Shown here: piece after piece, positions 1 through 6,074 of the stretch | How positions within the stretch are numbered: position 1 is the stretch's first letter | How the letters are laid out: each line of letters begins with the position of its first letter | Source of the DNA: JAZGBC01 sp036444495 | Lineage (GTDB): Bacteria; Pseudomonadota; Alphaproteobacteria; Kiloniellales; J153 | Assembly: GCA_036444495.1 (NCBI GenBank) | Contig: JAZGBC010000052.1 | Location: forward strand, 1-6,074 | Length of the DNA: 6,074 nucleotides | Reading direction: 5' to 3' | Position numbers and translations under genes: made by a program | The notes under the pieces: generated by a model | Told to the model about the DNA's origin: nothing | What the model saw: the letters and a program-made list of their open reading frames with translations, nothing else | The model's database searches: none

Positions 1-2169
1 CCGAAACACGACGTTCTCTTCGAGCCGATTCAGATCGGCCCGAAGACCATGAAGAACCGGTTCTATCAGATTCCGCATTGCATCGGCGCGGGCTCGGAAA
101 AGCCTGGCACACAAGCTGCCAACCGGGAAACCAAGGCGGAAGGTGGATGGGGCGCCTGCTGCACCGAGTATTGCTCCATCAGTCCCGAATCCGACGACAC
201 GCACCGCGTCTCCATGCGCCTGTGGGACGAAGGGGACGTGATCAACCTCCGGCACCTGACGGATAGCCTGCACAAGCACAACTCGCTCGCGGCAGTCGAG
301 CTCTGGTACGGCGGCGCGCATGCGCCCTGCATGGAATCGCGCGCCGTGCCCCGCGGGCCGAGTTCCTATGCCTCCGAGTTCGAATACTTGACCTACGGTC
401 ACGAGGCCGACGAGGACGACATCAAGGACCTGATCCAGATGTACACCGACGCGGCCAAGCGGGCCGAACAAGCCGGCTTCGATCTGGTCTACGTCTATGG
501 TGGACATAGCTACCTGCCGCTGCAGTTCCTGTCCAAGTTCTATAACAAGCGGACCGACAAGTACGGCGGCTCGCTCGAGAACCGTGCCCGCTTCTGGATG
601 GAGAGCCTGGAAGCGGTGAAGAAGGCCGTCGGTGACAACTGCGGCATCGTCACCCGCTTCGCCATCGACACCCTCTATGGCCCGGACGGCGTCGAGGTCG
701 GCGACGACGGCCTCAGCTTCATTGAGATGGTTGACCGCGAAGGCCTGGTCGATCTCTGGGACCTCAACATCGGCGACATCGCCGAATGGGGCGAGGACGC
801 GGGCCCATCGCGCTTCTACAAAGCGGGGCATCAGCGCGCCTGGACGGATGAAGCGAAGAAGCAGACCCGGATTCCGGTGCTCGGCGTCAGCCGCGAGACC
901 AGCCCCGACGACATGGCGGCGCACATCCGCGAGGGCCGGCTCGACATCATCGCCTGCTGCCGGCCGTCGATCTCCGATCCCTTCATCCCGAACAAGATCG
1001 ACGAGGGACGGGCCGAAGACATCCGCGAGTGCATCGGCTGCAACGTCTGCATCTCGCGCTGGGAAATCGGCGGCCCGCCGATGATCTGCACCCAGAACGC
1101 CACGGCCAACGAGGAATACCGCCGCGGCTGGCATCCGGAGAAATTCGACAAGCCCAAGGATCCCTGCTCGGTTCTGGTAGTCGGCGCCGGCCCGGCCGGC
1201 ATGGAATGCGCCCGTGTCCTTGGCGAGCGCGGCTACGACGTGCATCTGCGCGAGAAGACCGACGAAATCGGCGGCTGCATCAAGGACATCATGCGCTATC
1301 CGGGCCTGTCGGAATGGGGGCGGATCACCACCTACCGCCAGATCCAACTCGACAAGCTGAAGACCGTCGAGGTGCATACCGGGGTCGGCGAGATGAGCGC
1401 GGACGACGTGCTCACCTATGGCGCCGACAAGGTGGTGATCGCGGTCGGCTCCCATTGGGCGACGGACGGCACCGCCAGCGTCACCCACCTGCCGGTCGAG
1501 GGCATGGACGCATCGCTGCCCCATATCTGCACGCCGGAACAGGTCATGGCCGGCAAAGAGGTCGGGGACCGGGTCCTGGTGTTCGACGGCGACGGCTATT
1601 ATACCGGCGTCTCCATGGCCGAGTTGATGGTGGATCAGGGCAAGAAGGTAACCATTGTCACCTCCATGGGCTCGATCGGGCCCTACACCGACTTCACTCT
1701 GGAGGCCCCGAACCTGCACCGCATGATGTACGAGAAGGGCATCCACGAGCACACGTCGCACTGGGCCGAGTCCGTGGAGCCGGGCGTCGCGACCATCTAC
1801 TACCTCTACCGCGACGGCTACAAGCGCGACGGCGGTCCGAATAAGGGCAAGATGCCGCGCCGGGTGGGCACGGACGTGGTGAAGCTGGAATACGACAGCA
1901 TCATCGCCGTTTGCGGCCGCGTGCCGAACGACGGACTGTACCGAGAACTCAAACAGCGCAAATCCGAGTGGGAGAAGAACGAGATCGGAGGCATTTACCA
2001 GGCCGGTGACTGCTACGCGCCGCGCCTTATGGCCGATGCGATCTTCGACGGCCACCGGATCGCCCGCGAGTTCGAATCGCCGAACCCGCAGTTCGCGCAG
2101 CCCTGGATTCGCGAGCGCCAGATTTGGGGCCACGACACCTATCCCAAACTGAGCGATCGTCAGTGCTAG
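1..2169 (+). CDS. tmd: Trimethylamine dehydrogenase (TMADH), 5'-truncated by the window edge
   Basis: Catalyses oxidative N-demethylation of trimethylamine to dimethylamine and formaldehyde in the cytoplasm, passing electrons to ETF. The frame is open from base 1 (PKHDVLFEPIQIGPKT) and continues upstream; codon 1 matches residue 4 of mature Methylophilus TMADH, so only the first few codons are missing and Met49 is internal. 722 codons are visible against about 729 residues in the family. The old-yellow-enzyme-like TIM barrel is N-terminal. Cys30 (base 79) is the 6-S-cysteinyl-FMN attachment site. The catalytic triad is Tyr169 (496), His172 (505) and Asp269 (796; Asp267 in Methylophilus). The aromatic substrate bowl is Tyr60 (169), Trp266 (787) and Trp357 (1060). 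The [4Fe-4S] ligands are CIGCNVC at 1030-1050 plus Cys at 1087. A GAGPAG nucleotide-binding motif (1183-1200) opens the ADP/FAD-like domains. Tyr60 and Ser74 favour TMADH over dimethylamine dehydrogenase, which has Gln and Thr there. No signal peptide is visible. Identity is very secure; substrate slightly less so. Confidence 0.95.
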   Translation, partial: PKHDVLFEPIQIGPKTMKNRFYQIPHCIGAGSEKPGTQAANRETKAEGGWGACCTEYCSISPESDDTHRVSMRLWDEGDVINLRHLTDSLHKHNSLAAVELWYGGAHAPCMESRAVPRGPSSYASEFEYLTYGHEADEDDIKDLIQMYTDAAKRAEQAGFDLVYVYGGHSYLPLQFLSKFYNKRTDKYGGSLENRARFWMESLEAVKKAVGDNCGIVTRFAIDTLYGPDGVEVGDDGLSFIEMVDREGLVDLWDLNIGDIAEWGEDAGPSRFYKAGHQRAWTDEAKKQTRIPVLGVSRETSPDDMAAHIREGRLDIIACCRPSISDPFIPNKIDEGRAEDIRECIGCNVCISRWEIGGPPMICTQNATANEEYRRGWHPEKFDKPKDPCSVLVVGAGPAGMECARVLGERGYDVHLREKTDEIGGCIKDIMRYPGLSEWGRITTYRQIQLDKLKTVEVHTGVGEMSADDVLTYGADKVVIAVGSHWATDGTASVTHLPVEGMDASLPHICTPEQVMAGKEVGDRVLVFDGDGYYTGVSMAELMVDQGKKVTIVTSMGSIGPYTDFTLEAPNLHRMMYEKGIHEHTSHWAESVEPGVATIYYLYRDGYKRDGGPNKGKMPRRVGTDVVKLEYDSIIAVCGRVPNDGLYRELKQRKSEWEKNEIGGIYQAGDCYAPRLMADAIFDGHRIAREFESPNPQFAQPWIRERQIWGHDTYPKLSDRQC

Positions 2170-2187
2170 GGTAGGCCCTGCTTTTTT
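2168..2187 (+). terminator. Weak hairpin plus T-run after tmd (possible leaky terminator)
   Basis: AGGG (2168-2171) can pair with CCCT (2176-2179) around a TAGG loop, with a possible T-G pair below (2167/2180). A run of six T follows at 2182-2187. The stem is only 4-5 bp and overlaps the tmd stop codon, so strong termination is unlikely. A leaky terminator that lowers expression of the downstream electron-transfer genes relative to the dehydrogenase is possible, but the signal could be chance. Confidence 0.25.
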
Positions 2188-2228
2188 GCCGCGGTGGGGC
2201 GGGATTGAAAGCGGTGTTCCGGTAGGCC
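2170..2228. repeat. 8-bp direct repeat GGTAGGCC, two copies 51 bp apart
   Basis: Identical copies lie at 2170-2177 and 2221-2228. The first forms part of the weak hairpin after tmd. Two sites could bind a regulator, but an 8-mer repeated by chance in a G-rich gap is not very surprising, and no known operator is recognised. Confidence 0.3.
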
Positions 2229-2260
2229 GCCGCTCTCGCCACCACGGCTCACATGTAAAT

Positions 2261-2268
2261 GGTGGGGA
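2261..2268 (+). promoter_or_regulatory. Weak ribosome binding site for the GTG start at 2281
   Basis: GGTGGGGA is the only purine-rich Shine-Dalgarno-like stretch before GTG 2281. It ends 12 nt upstream, which is long, and it matches GGAGG only partly. Together with the GTG codon this predicts modest initiation. Confidence 0.35.
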
Positions 2269-2280
2269 ACCGGCAGCCTC

Positions 2281-5200
2281 GTGGAAACGCGCGAACTCTT
2301 TTGGGCCCTCGAAACGCCGGCCATCGTCCTGTTCTACGTGGCGGGCTTCGCCGCCATCGGGGTGTTCCTCTGGGGCTGCTGGCGTCATTTCGCCAAGTAC
2401 GCGCGCGGCGCCAGGCTTTCGGTACCGCTCGACCTCGGGGCCGGCGTCCGGCGCATGCTGTCGGACCTGATGTCCCACCGCACGCTGGTCCGTCGCGACC
2501 ACTATGCGGGCATGGCCCACGCCGGCATCTTCTTCGGCTTTGTGCTGGCGGCCATCGGCACCGCCACGATCACCCTTGAATACGACATTCTCGAACCGCT
2601 GTTCGGCGTCACCTTCTGGAAGGGCGATTTTTACCTCTGGTTCAGCCTGATCCTGGATCTCGGGCATGTCGCCCTGACCGCCGGGATCGTCATGATGATG
2701 CTGCGGCGCGCGGCCTTCGGCCTGGCCAAGCTCGACTACCGGCGTGCCTATAGGGGCGAGAGCGGCCTGCGGCCGGCGGCGGCCGGCTGGCGCATCGAGG
2801 ACTGGATTTTCCTGAGCGTTCTCCTGGCGATCGAGATCACCGGCTTCCTGCAAGAGGGCGTCCGCCTGCTCTTGGACCAGCCGCCGTGGGCGGCCTGGTC
2901 GCCGGTCGGCTATGCCCTGGCCGAGATCTTCGCCGCTTCGGGAATGACGTCCGAGACCGCGGCGGCGATCCGCGGCGCGAACTGGTGGCTGCACGGCGTC
3001 CTCGCGCTGGCCTTTACCGCAGCCATTCCCTGGTACAAGGCGAAACACATCCTGGCGGTGCTCGGCTCGCTCGCGCTGCGCGACGCCAAGGCCCTGCGGC
3101 GACTGCCCAAGGAGAAGGACGGGCGCGAGACGGTGGGCATCGCCACGATCGCCGAGTTTTCCTGGAAGGACATGCTCAATTTCGACGCCTGCACCAAGTG
3201 CGGGCGCTGCCACGAGGCCTGCCCCGCGAGCACGGTGGGCTCTCCGCTCAGTCCCCGGGACCTGATCCTCGATCTGCGGCTGCACAACGACAAGGCGCAG
3301 GGACGGCCCCTGGCCGGCGTCGAGCTGATCGGCGACGTGATCGAGCCCGAGACCCTCTGGGCCTGCCGCAGCTGCGGCGCCTGCCAGGAGATCTGTCCGG
3401 TCGGCATCGAGCACCCGTCGATGATCGTCGCGATGCGCCGCCAACTGGTCGAGCGCGGCGACATGGACCCGCTGTTGCAAGCGACGCTGGACACCATCGG
3501 CAACAGCGGCAACAGCTTCGGCGAAAATGCCCGCAAACGCTCGGCCTGGACCCGGGAGCTGGAGTTCGAGGTCAAGGACATCCGCCGGGAGCCCGCCGAG
3601 GTCCTCTGGTTCGTCGGCGATTACGCCTCCTTCGACCCGCGCAACCAGAAAGTCAGCCGGGCCGTGGCGCGGCTGTTGCGCGCCGCCGGGGTCGATTTCG
3701 CCCTGCTTCACGAGGGCGAGCGCACCGCGGGTAACGATGTCCGCCGCATCGGCGAGGAAGGCCTGTACCAGAGCCTGGTCGAGCACAACCTGGAACAGAT
3801 GGCTGGGTGCAGGAAATTCTCCAGGATCATCACCACGGACCCGCACAGCTACAACACCATCAAGAACGAATATCCGGAGTTCGGCGAGGTCGCGCCGATC
3901 GAGCATTACGCCGCCCTGCTGGCCGATCTGCTGCGCGAAGGCCGGCTCGCGGTGGTCAAGCCGGCGGGCAAGAGGGTCACCTTCCACGACCCCTGTCATC
4001 TGGGCCGGCTCAACGGCGGCTACGACGCCCCGCGGGAGGTGCTGACCGCGATCGGCTGCGAGTTGGTCGAGATGCCGCGCAACCGGGACAATTCCTTCTG
4101 TTGCGGCGCCGGCGGCGGGCGCATCTGGATTCCCGACCCACCGGGGATCGAGAAGCCCTCCGAGAATCGCATGCACGAAGCCGCCGCGCTCGGGCCTATC
4201 GACAGTTTCGTCACCTGTTGCCCGAAGGACCTGACCATGTTCGAGGACGCGCGCAAGACGAGCGGACACGAAGAGCATTTCGTGGTCGAGGACCTCGCCG
4301 AGCTGGTGGCCGAGGCGGTCGAGCTGAAAATTCTGTCGCCGCCGGTCGCGGAACCGCCCAGCGTCTTGGAAGAAACCGCACCCGGCCCAACTGTCGAGGC
4401 CCCACGCGCGCCGGCGCCGGCCGGCCCGTCACCGCGCGGCCTCATGGAAATGGACTGGGACAAGCTGGCGCCGGCCGCGCCCGCCGAGCTGGCGCCTTAC
4501 GAGAAGCCGGATAAGGAGGGCGTGCGCATCCTGGTCGCGGTCAAGCATGTGGCGGTCCTGGGCGACGACTACGCTTTCACCGCGGACGGCCGCGACGTGC
4601 AGCCGGAGTACCTGGAATACCTGCTCAACGAATGGGACGATGCGGCCCTGGAGGAGGCCCTGCTGACCGTGGAGAAGCTCGGTGGCGGGGAGGTGGTGGC
4701 CGTCGCCGTCGGGCCGGAGGACGCCGAGGTCAGCCTGCGCAAGGTCCTGGCCAAGGGTGCGGACCGCGCGATCCGGGTCTGGGACGACGGCCTGACCGGC
4801 GCCGATCCGGTGACCGTCGCCCGGGCGCTCGCCGGGGTCGCGGTTCAGGAGCAGCCCGATCTGATCCTCGCCGGCGCGCAGTCGGCTGATCATGCCCACG
4901 GCGCCACCGGCGTCGCGCTGGCCCGTATCCTTGGGTTGCCGCATGCGGCGGTCGTGGTGGATATGGGTTGGGACGGCGGATCGCTGCTCAAGGTGACGCG
5001 CGAGATGGAAGGCGGGGTCCGGCACGGCTTCGAGATGCCCGCGCCGGCGGTCCTGACCATCCAGACGGGGGCCAACACGCCGCGCTACGCCACCATGCGC
5101 ATGATCAAGCAAGCCAAGCAGAAACCCTTGACCGTGCTCGACGGCGCTCCCGTGCTCGATGGCAGCGGCGGCTATGTGGTGCGCCGCATGTATACGCCGG

Positions 5201-5289
5201 TACAAACCAAGGCGCAGATGCTCGAAGGCAGCGCCGATGACATCGCCGCGGCCATCGCCGGCATCATCCGCGAGAAGAGGGGGGACTAG
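2281..5289 (+). CDS. Fused membrane Fe-S ETF:quinone oxidoreductase (DgcB/EMO-like) and EtfB
   Basis: Predicted to take electrons from TMADH through its own ETF beta domain and deliver them to membrane quinone. Helices lie near residues 13-34, 78-98, 117-140, 174-192 and 233-252. Arg/Lys-rich loops put the C-terminal part in the cytoplasm. Candidate haem-b histidines are His74, His80, His129, His238 and His256. Two CxxCxxCxxxCP motifs (Cys304-314, Cys362-372) bind two [4Fe-4S] clusters. CCG domain 1 (about 440-530) lacks its cysteines. CCG domain 2 keeps Cys572, Cys607-Cys608 and Cys646-Cys647, but Asp650 replaces the usual last Cys. Residues 686-747 form a linker with 15 Pro and 11 Ala. Residues 748-1002 are full-length EtfB, starting VRILVAVKH and ending with RRMYTP and MLEGS, as in Methylophilus EtfB. 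GTG 2281 is the only ordinary start. DgcB and EMO proteins are normally separate from EtfB. Domain calls are secure; acceptor and haem content are inferred. Confidence 0.9.
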   Translation: METRELFWALETPAIVLFYVAGFAAIGVFLWGCWRHFAKYARGARLSVPLDLGAGVRRMLSDLMSHRTLVRRDHYAGMAHAGIFFGFVLAAIGTATITLEYDILEPLFGVTFWKGDFYLWFSLILDLGHVALTAGIVMMMLRRAAFGLAKLDYRRAYRGESGLRPAAAGWRIEDWIFLSVLLAIEITGFLQEGVRLLLDQPPWAAWSPVGYALAEIFAASGMTSETAAAIRGANWWLHGVLALAFTAAIPWYKAKHILAVLGSLALRDAKALRRLPKEKDGRETVGIATIAEFSWKDMLNFDACTKCGRCHEACPASTVGSPLSPRDLILDLRLHNDKAQGRPLAGVELIGDVIEPETLWACRSCGACQEICPVGIEHPSMIVAMRRQLVERGDMDPLLQATLDTIGNSGNSFGENARKRSAWTRELEFEVKDIRREPAEVLWFVGDYASFDPRNQKVSRAVARLLRAAGVDFALLHEGERTAGNDVRRIGEEGLYQSLVEHNLEQMAGCRKFSRIITTDPHSYNTIKNEYPEFGEVAPIEHYAALLADLLREGRLAVVKPAGKRVTFHDPCHLGRLNGGYDAPREVLTAIGCELVEMPRNRDNSFCCGAGGGRIWIPDPPGIEKPSENRMHEAAALGPIDSFVTCCPKDLTMFEDARKTSGHEEHFVVEDLAELVAEAVELKILSPPVAEPPSVLEETAPGPTVEAPRAPAPAGPSPRGLMEMDWDKLAPAAPAELAPYEKPDKEGVRILVAVKHVAVLGDDYAFTADGRDVQPEYLEYLLNEWDDAALEEALLTVEKLGGGEVVAVAVGPEDAEVSLRKVLAKGADRAIRVWDDGLTGADPVTVARALAGVAVQEQPDLILAGAQSADHAHGATGVALARILGLPHAAVVVDMGWDGGSLLKVTREMEGGVRHGFEMPAPAVLTIQTGANTPRYATMRMIKQAKQKPLTVLDGAPVLDGSGGYVVRRMYTPVQTKAQMLEGSADDIAAAIAGIIREKRGD
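4513..4524 (+). promoter_or_regulatory. Internal Shine-Dalgarno and GTG at the EtfB domain boundary (relict or active start)
   Basis: AAGGAGG (4513-4519) is followed after 2 nt by an in-frame GTG (4522-4524) encoding Val748. Val748 aligns with the initiator Met of stand-alone EtfB (VRILVAVKH against MKILVAVKQ). The 2-nt spacer is much shorter than the usual 5-9 nt, so efficient initiation is doubtful. It may be a leftover of an ancestral etfB start, a weak start giving free EtfB, or simply Lys-Glu-Gly codons. Confidence 0.3.
5277..5284 (+). promoter_or_regulatory. Ribosome binding site for etfA, inside the end of the fused gene
   Basis: GAGGGGGG lies within the last codons of the upstream gene and ends 8 nt before ATG 5293. 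The upstream stop (5287-5289) falls between this site and the start, a typical arrangement for translational coupling and for matched EtfB and EtfA amounts. Confidence 0.7.
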
Positions 5290-5292
5290 GTC

Positions 5293-6074
5293 ATGGCTGG
5301 AATCCTGGTCGTCGCGGAGCATCACCAGGGCGCGTTGCGCGACATGACCGGCGAGATGGTCGGGGCGGCGCTCGCCGTCAAGGAGGGGCTCGGCGGCCCG
5401 CTCACGGTCGCGCTGATCGGCGATGGCGATGCCGGGTTGGCCAAGCAGGCCAACCTCAAAGGGGTCGATGAAGTTCTCAACGTCGATGTGGGTTCGGCCC
5501 ATTTCGACGCCGGGGTCTACGAGGAAGTAACCTGCCGGCTCGGCGCCGAACGGCAGCCGCGGCTGGTCCTGGTCGGCCATACGGTCAGCGGCATGGCCTA
5601 TGCGGCGGCCGTGGCCGCGCGCCTCGGCAGCGGCTTCGCCAGCGACGTCTTCGCGCTCGATACCGAGGACGGCGAGCCGATCGTCACGCGCAGCGCCTAT
5701 GGCAACAAGGTGAACCTCGAGTTGGGCTTTCCCGGCAAGGGCGTCGTCGTGCTCGGCCTGCGCGGCGCCACCTTCGCGCCGCCGGAGGGCGGCGGTTCGG
5801 CGAGCCTGACCACGCTGCGGATGGATCTTTCGAACCTGGCGGGCGCGAGCCGGCACCTGGAATACCAGGAAGCCCCGCCGTCGGACATCGACATCTCCAA
5901 GGCCGAGTTCATTCTCTCCGTCGGCCGGGGCATCCGGGACAAGGACAACCTGCCGCGCTTTGCCGCGCTGGCCGAGCGCATGGGCGCCACTTTCGGCTGT
6001 TCTCGGCCGATCGTCGATTCCGGTTGGCTGCCGAAACCGCACCAGGTCGGCCAGTCGGGCAAGGTGGCGTCGAA
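5293..6074 (+). CDS. etfA: Electron transfer flavoprotein alpha subunit (EtfA), 3'-truncated by the window edge
   Basis: EtfA pairs with EtfB and holds most of the FAD-binding site of the heterodimer that accepts electrons from TMADH. 260 codons are visible from ATG 5293 with no stop; the family is about 310-325 residues, so roughly 60 are missing. The N-terminal domain starts MAGILVVAEHHQGALR and has the usual alternating strands (residues 1-190). Then come FILSVGRGI (residues 206-214) and the FAD-domain signature CSRPIVDSGWLP with HQVGQSGK (residues 236-257), containing Arg238, the family Arg that stabilises the flavin semiquinone. The motifs closely resemble Methylophilus EtfA, the natural TMADH partner. 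No signal peptide or membrane segment is present, so EtfA is a separate cytoplasmic protein although its partner is membrane-tethered. The start follows the upstream stop by 3 nt and has a good ribosome binding site. The rest of the FAD-binding domain lies beyond the edge. Confidence 0.93.
   Translation, partial: MAGILVVAEHHQGALRDMTGEMVGAALAVKEGLGGPLTVALIGDGDAGLAKQANLKGVDEVLNVDVGSAHFDAGVYEEVTCRLGAERQPRLVLVGHTVSGMAYAAAVAARLGSGFASDVFALDTEDGEPIVTRSAYGNKVNLELGFPGKGVVVLGLRGATFAPPEGGGSASLTTLRMDLSNLAGASRHLEYQEAPPSDIDISKAEFILSVGRGIRDKDNLPRFAALAERMGATFGCSRPIVDSGWLPKPHQVGQSGKVAS

Larger units (their letters stand above)
2170..2280 (+). other. Intergenic gap between tmd and the fused oxidoreductase gene
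   Basis: This 111-bp gap is the only space between genes in the window. It contains the hairpin/T-run at its left end, an 8-bp direct repeat (GGTAGGCC at 2170-2177 and 2221-2228) and a G-rich stretch before the next start. A TTGAAA lies at 2205-2210, but no good -10 box lies about 17 bp downstream, so I do not call a promoter. The next gene's frame has a TGA at 2206-2208 and no ATG, GTG, TTG or CTG before 2281, which limits its start to 2281 or an unusual codon. Confidence 0.6.

Noticed and set aside
632..1084. Overlapping + strand frame inside tmd (150 codons, Ser/Ala/Arg-rich)
   Set aside because: The in-frame TMADH matches the family residue by residue through this stretch, including the active-site Asp and Fe-S cysteines. 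The alternative has low-complexity composition and no motif.
1..2169. tmd product as dimethylamine or histamine dehydrogenase
   Set aside because: Tyr60, Ser74 and both bowl tryptophans are of the TMADH type; dimethylamine dehydrogenase has Gln60 and Thr74, and histamine dehydrogenase alters the bowl.
2205..2260. Promoter for the fused gene (TTGAAA at 2205; TGTAAAT at 2254)
   Set aside because: Neither element has a partner at correct spacing: the bases about 17 bp after TTGAAA are GC-rich, and no -35-like hexamer lies before TGTAAAT.
2259..2579. ATG at 2259 opening a different frame that runs over the start of the fused gene
   Set aside because: The product is Arg/His/Pro-rich with no motif, while the 2281 frame gives a good first transmembrane helix and family match. 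The frame is a shadow.
4444..4452. ATG 4444 or 4450 as the start of a separate EtfB
   Set aside because: Both are in frame, but no Shine-Dalgarno sequence precedes them (the upstream bases are C/G-rich), and the product would carry about 24-26 extra residues before the normal EtfB start. The continuous Pro/Ala linker fits a fusion better.
4321..4530. Fusion as a sequencing or assembly error removing a stop codon
   Set aside because: The linker is a 62-residue Pro/Ala-rich coding stretch with mostly G/C third positions and both halves are in one frame, so no indel is needed. A substituted stop codon cannot be fully excluded.
4429..6042. Long 537-codon open frame on the minus strand opposite EtfB/EtfA
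   Set aside because: It lies wholly antisense to two clearly recognisable genes. Its His/Arg/Ala/Asp-rich composition is typical of an antisense shadow of high-GC coding DNA, and no family motif is seen.
1..6074. CRISPR arrays, tRNA/rRNA genes, insertion sequences or attachment sites
   Set aside because: No regularly spaced repeats, RNA-gene-like segments, transposase motifs or paired terminal inverted repeats were seen; almost the whole window is coding.

Overview
The window comes from a high-GC bacterium with strongly G/C-biased third codon positions. The gene content (a trimethylamine-dehydrogenase-type flavoprotein, a membrane Fe-S oxidoreductase and ETF subunits) fits a proteobacterium that oxidises methylated amines. 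An alphaproteobacterium is my best guess, but the sequence alone does not prove the lineage. All recognisable genes lie on the + strand.

Layout. Positions 1-2169 encode a trimethylamine dehydrogenase (TMADH) lacking only its first few codons. Positions 2170-2280 are a 111-bp gap with a weak hairpin plus T-run and an 8-bp direct repeat, but no convincing promoter. Positions 2281-5289 encode one 1002-residue polypeptide. It joins a five-helix cytochrome-b-like membrane domain, a two-[4Fe-4S] ferredoxin domain, two CCG (HdrD-type) domains, a Pro/Ala-rich linker and a complete ETF beta subunit (EtfB). From 5293 to the window edge is etfA, whose last roughly 60 codons lie outside. It starts 3 nt after the previous stop and is probably translationally coupled to it.

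How they work together (inference from families). TMADH demethylates trimethylamine to dimethylamine and formaldehyde in the cytoplasm. Electrons pass from its 6-S-cysteinyl-FMN to its [4Fe-4S] cluster and then to the FAD of ETF. Normally free ETF carries them to a membrane ETF:quinone oxidoreductase. Here the EtfB half is covalently attached to a membrane oxidoreductase resembling the DgcB / ETF:menaquinone-oxidoreductase (EMO) type. The operon would therefore encode a dedicated, membrane-tethered path from methylamine to quinone.

The main points for a second look are this fusion; an AAGGAGG-GC-GTG sequence at the codon matching the usual EtfB start; a first CCG domain with no cluster-type cysteines; and replacement of both residues known to couple TMADH to ETF (Val344 to Glu, Tyr442 to Arg). 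Comparisons with the Methylophilus methylotrophus TMADH and ETF rely on remembered sequences and numbering, not on a computed alignment.
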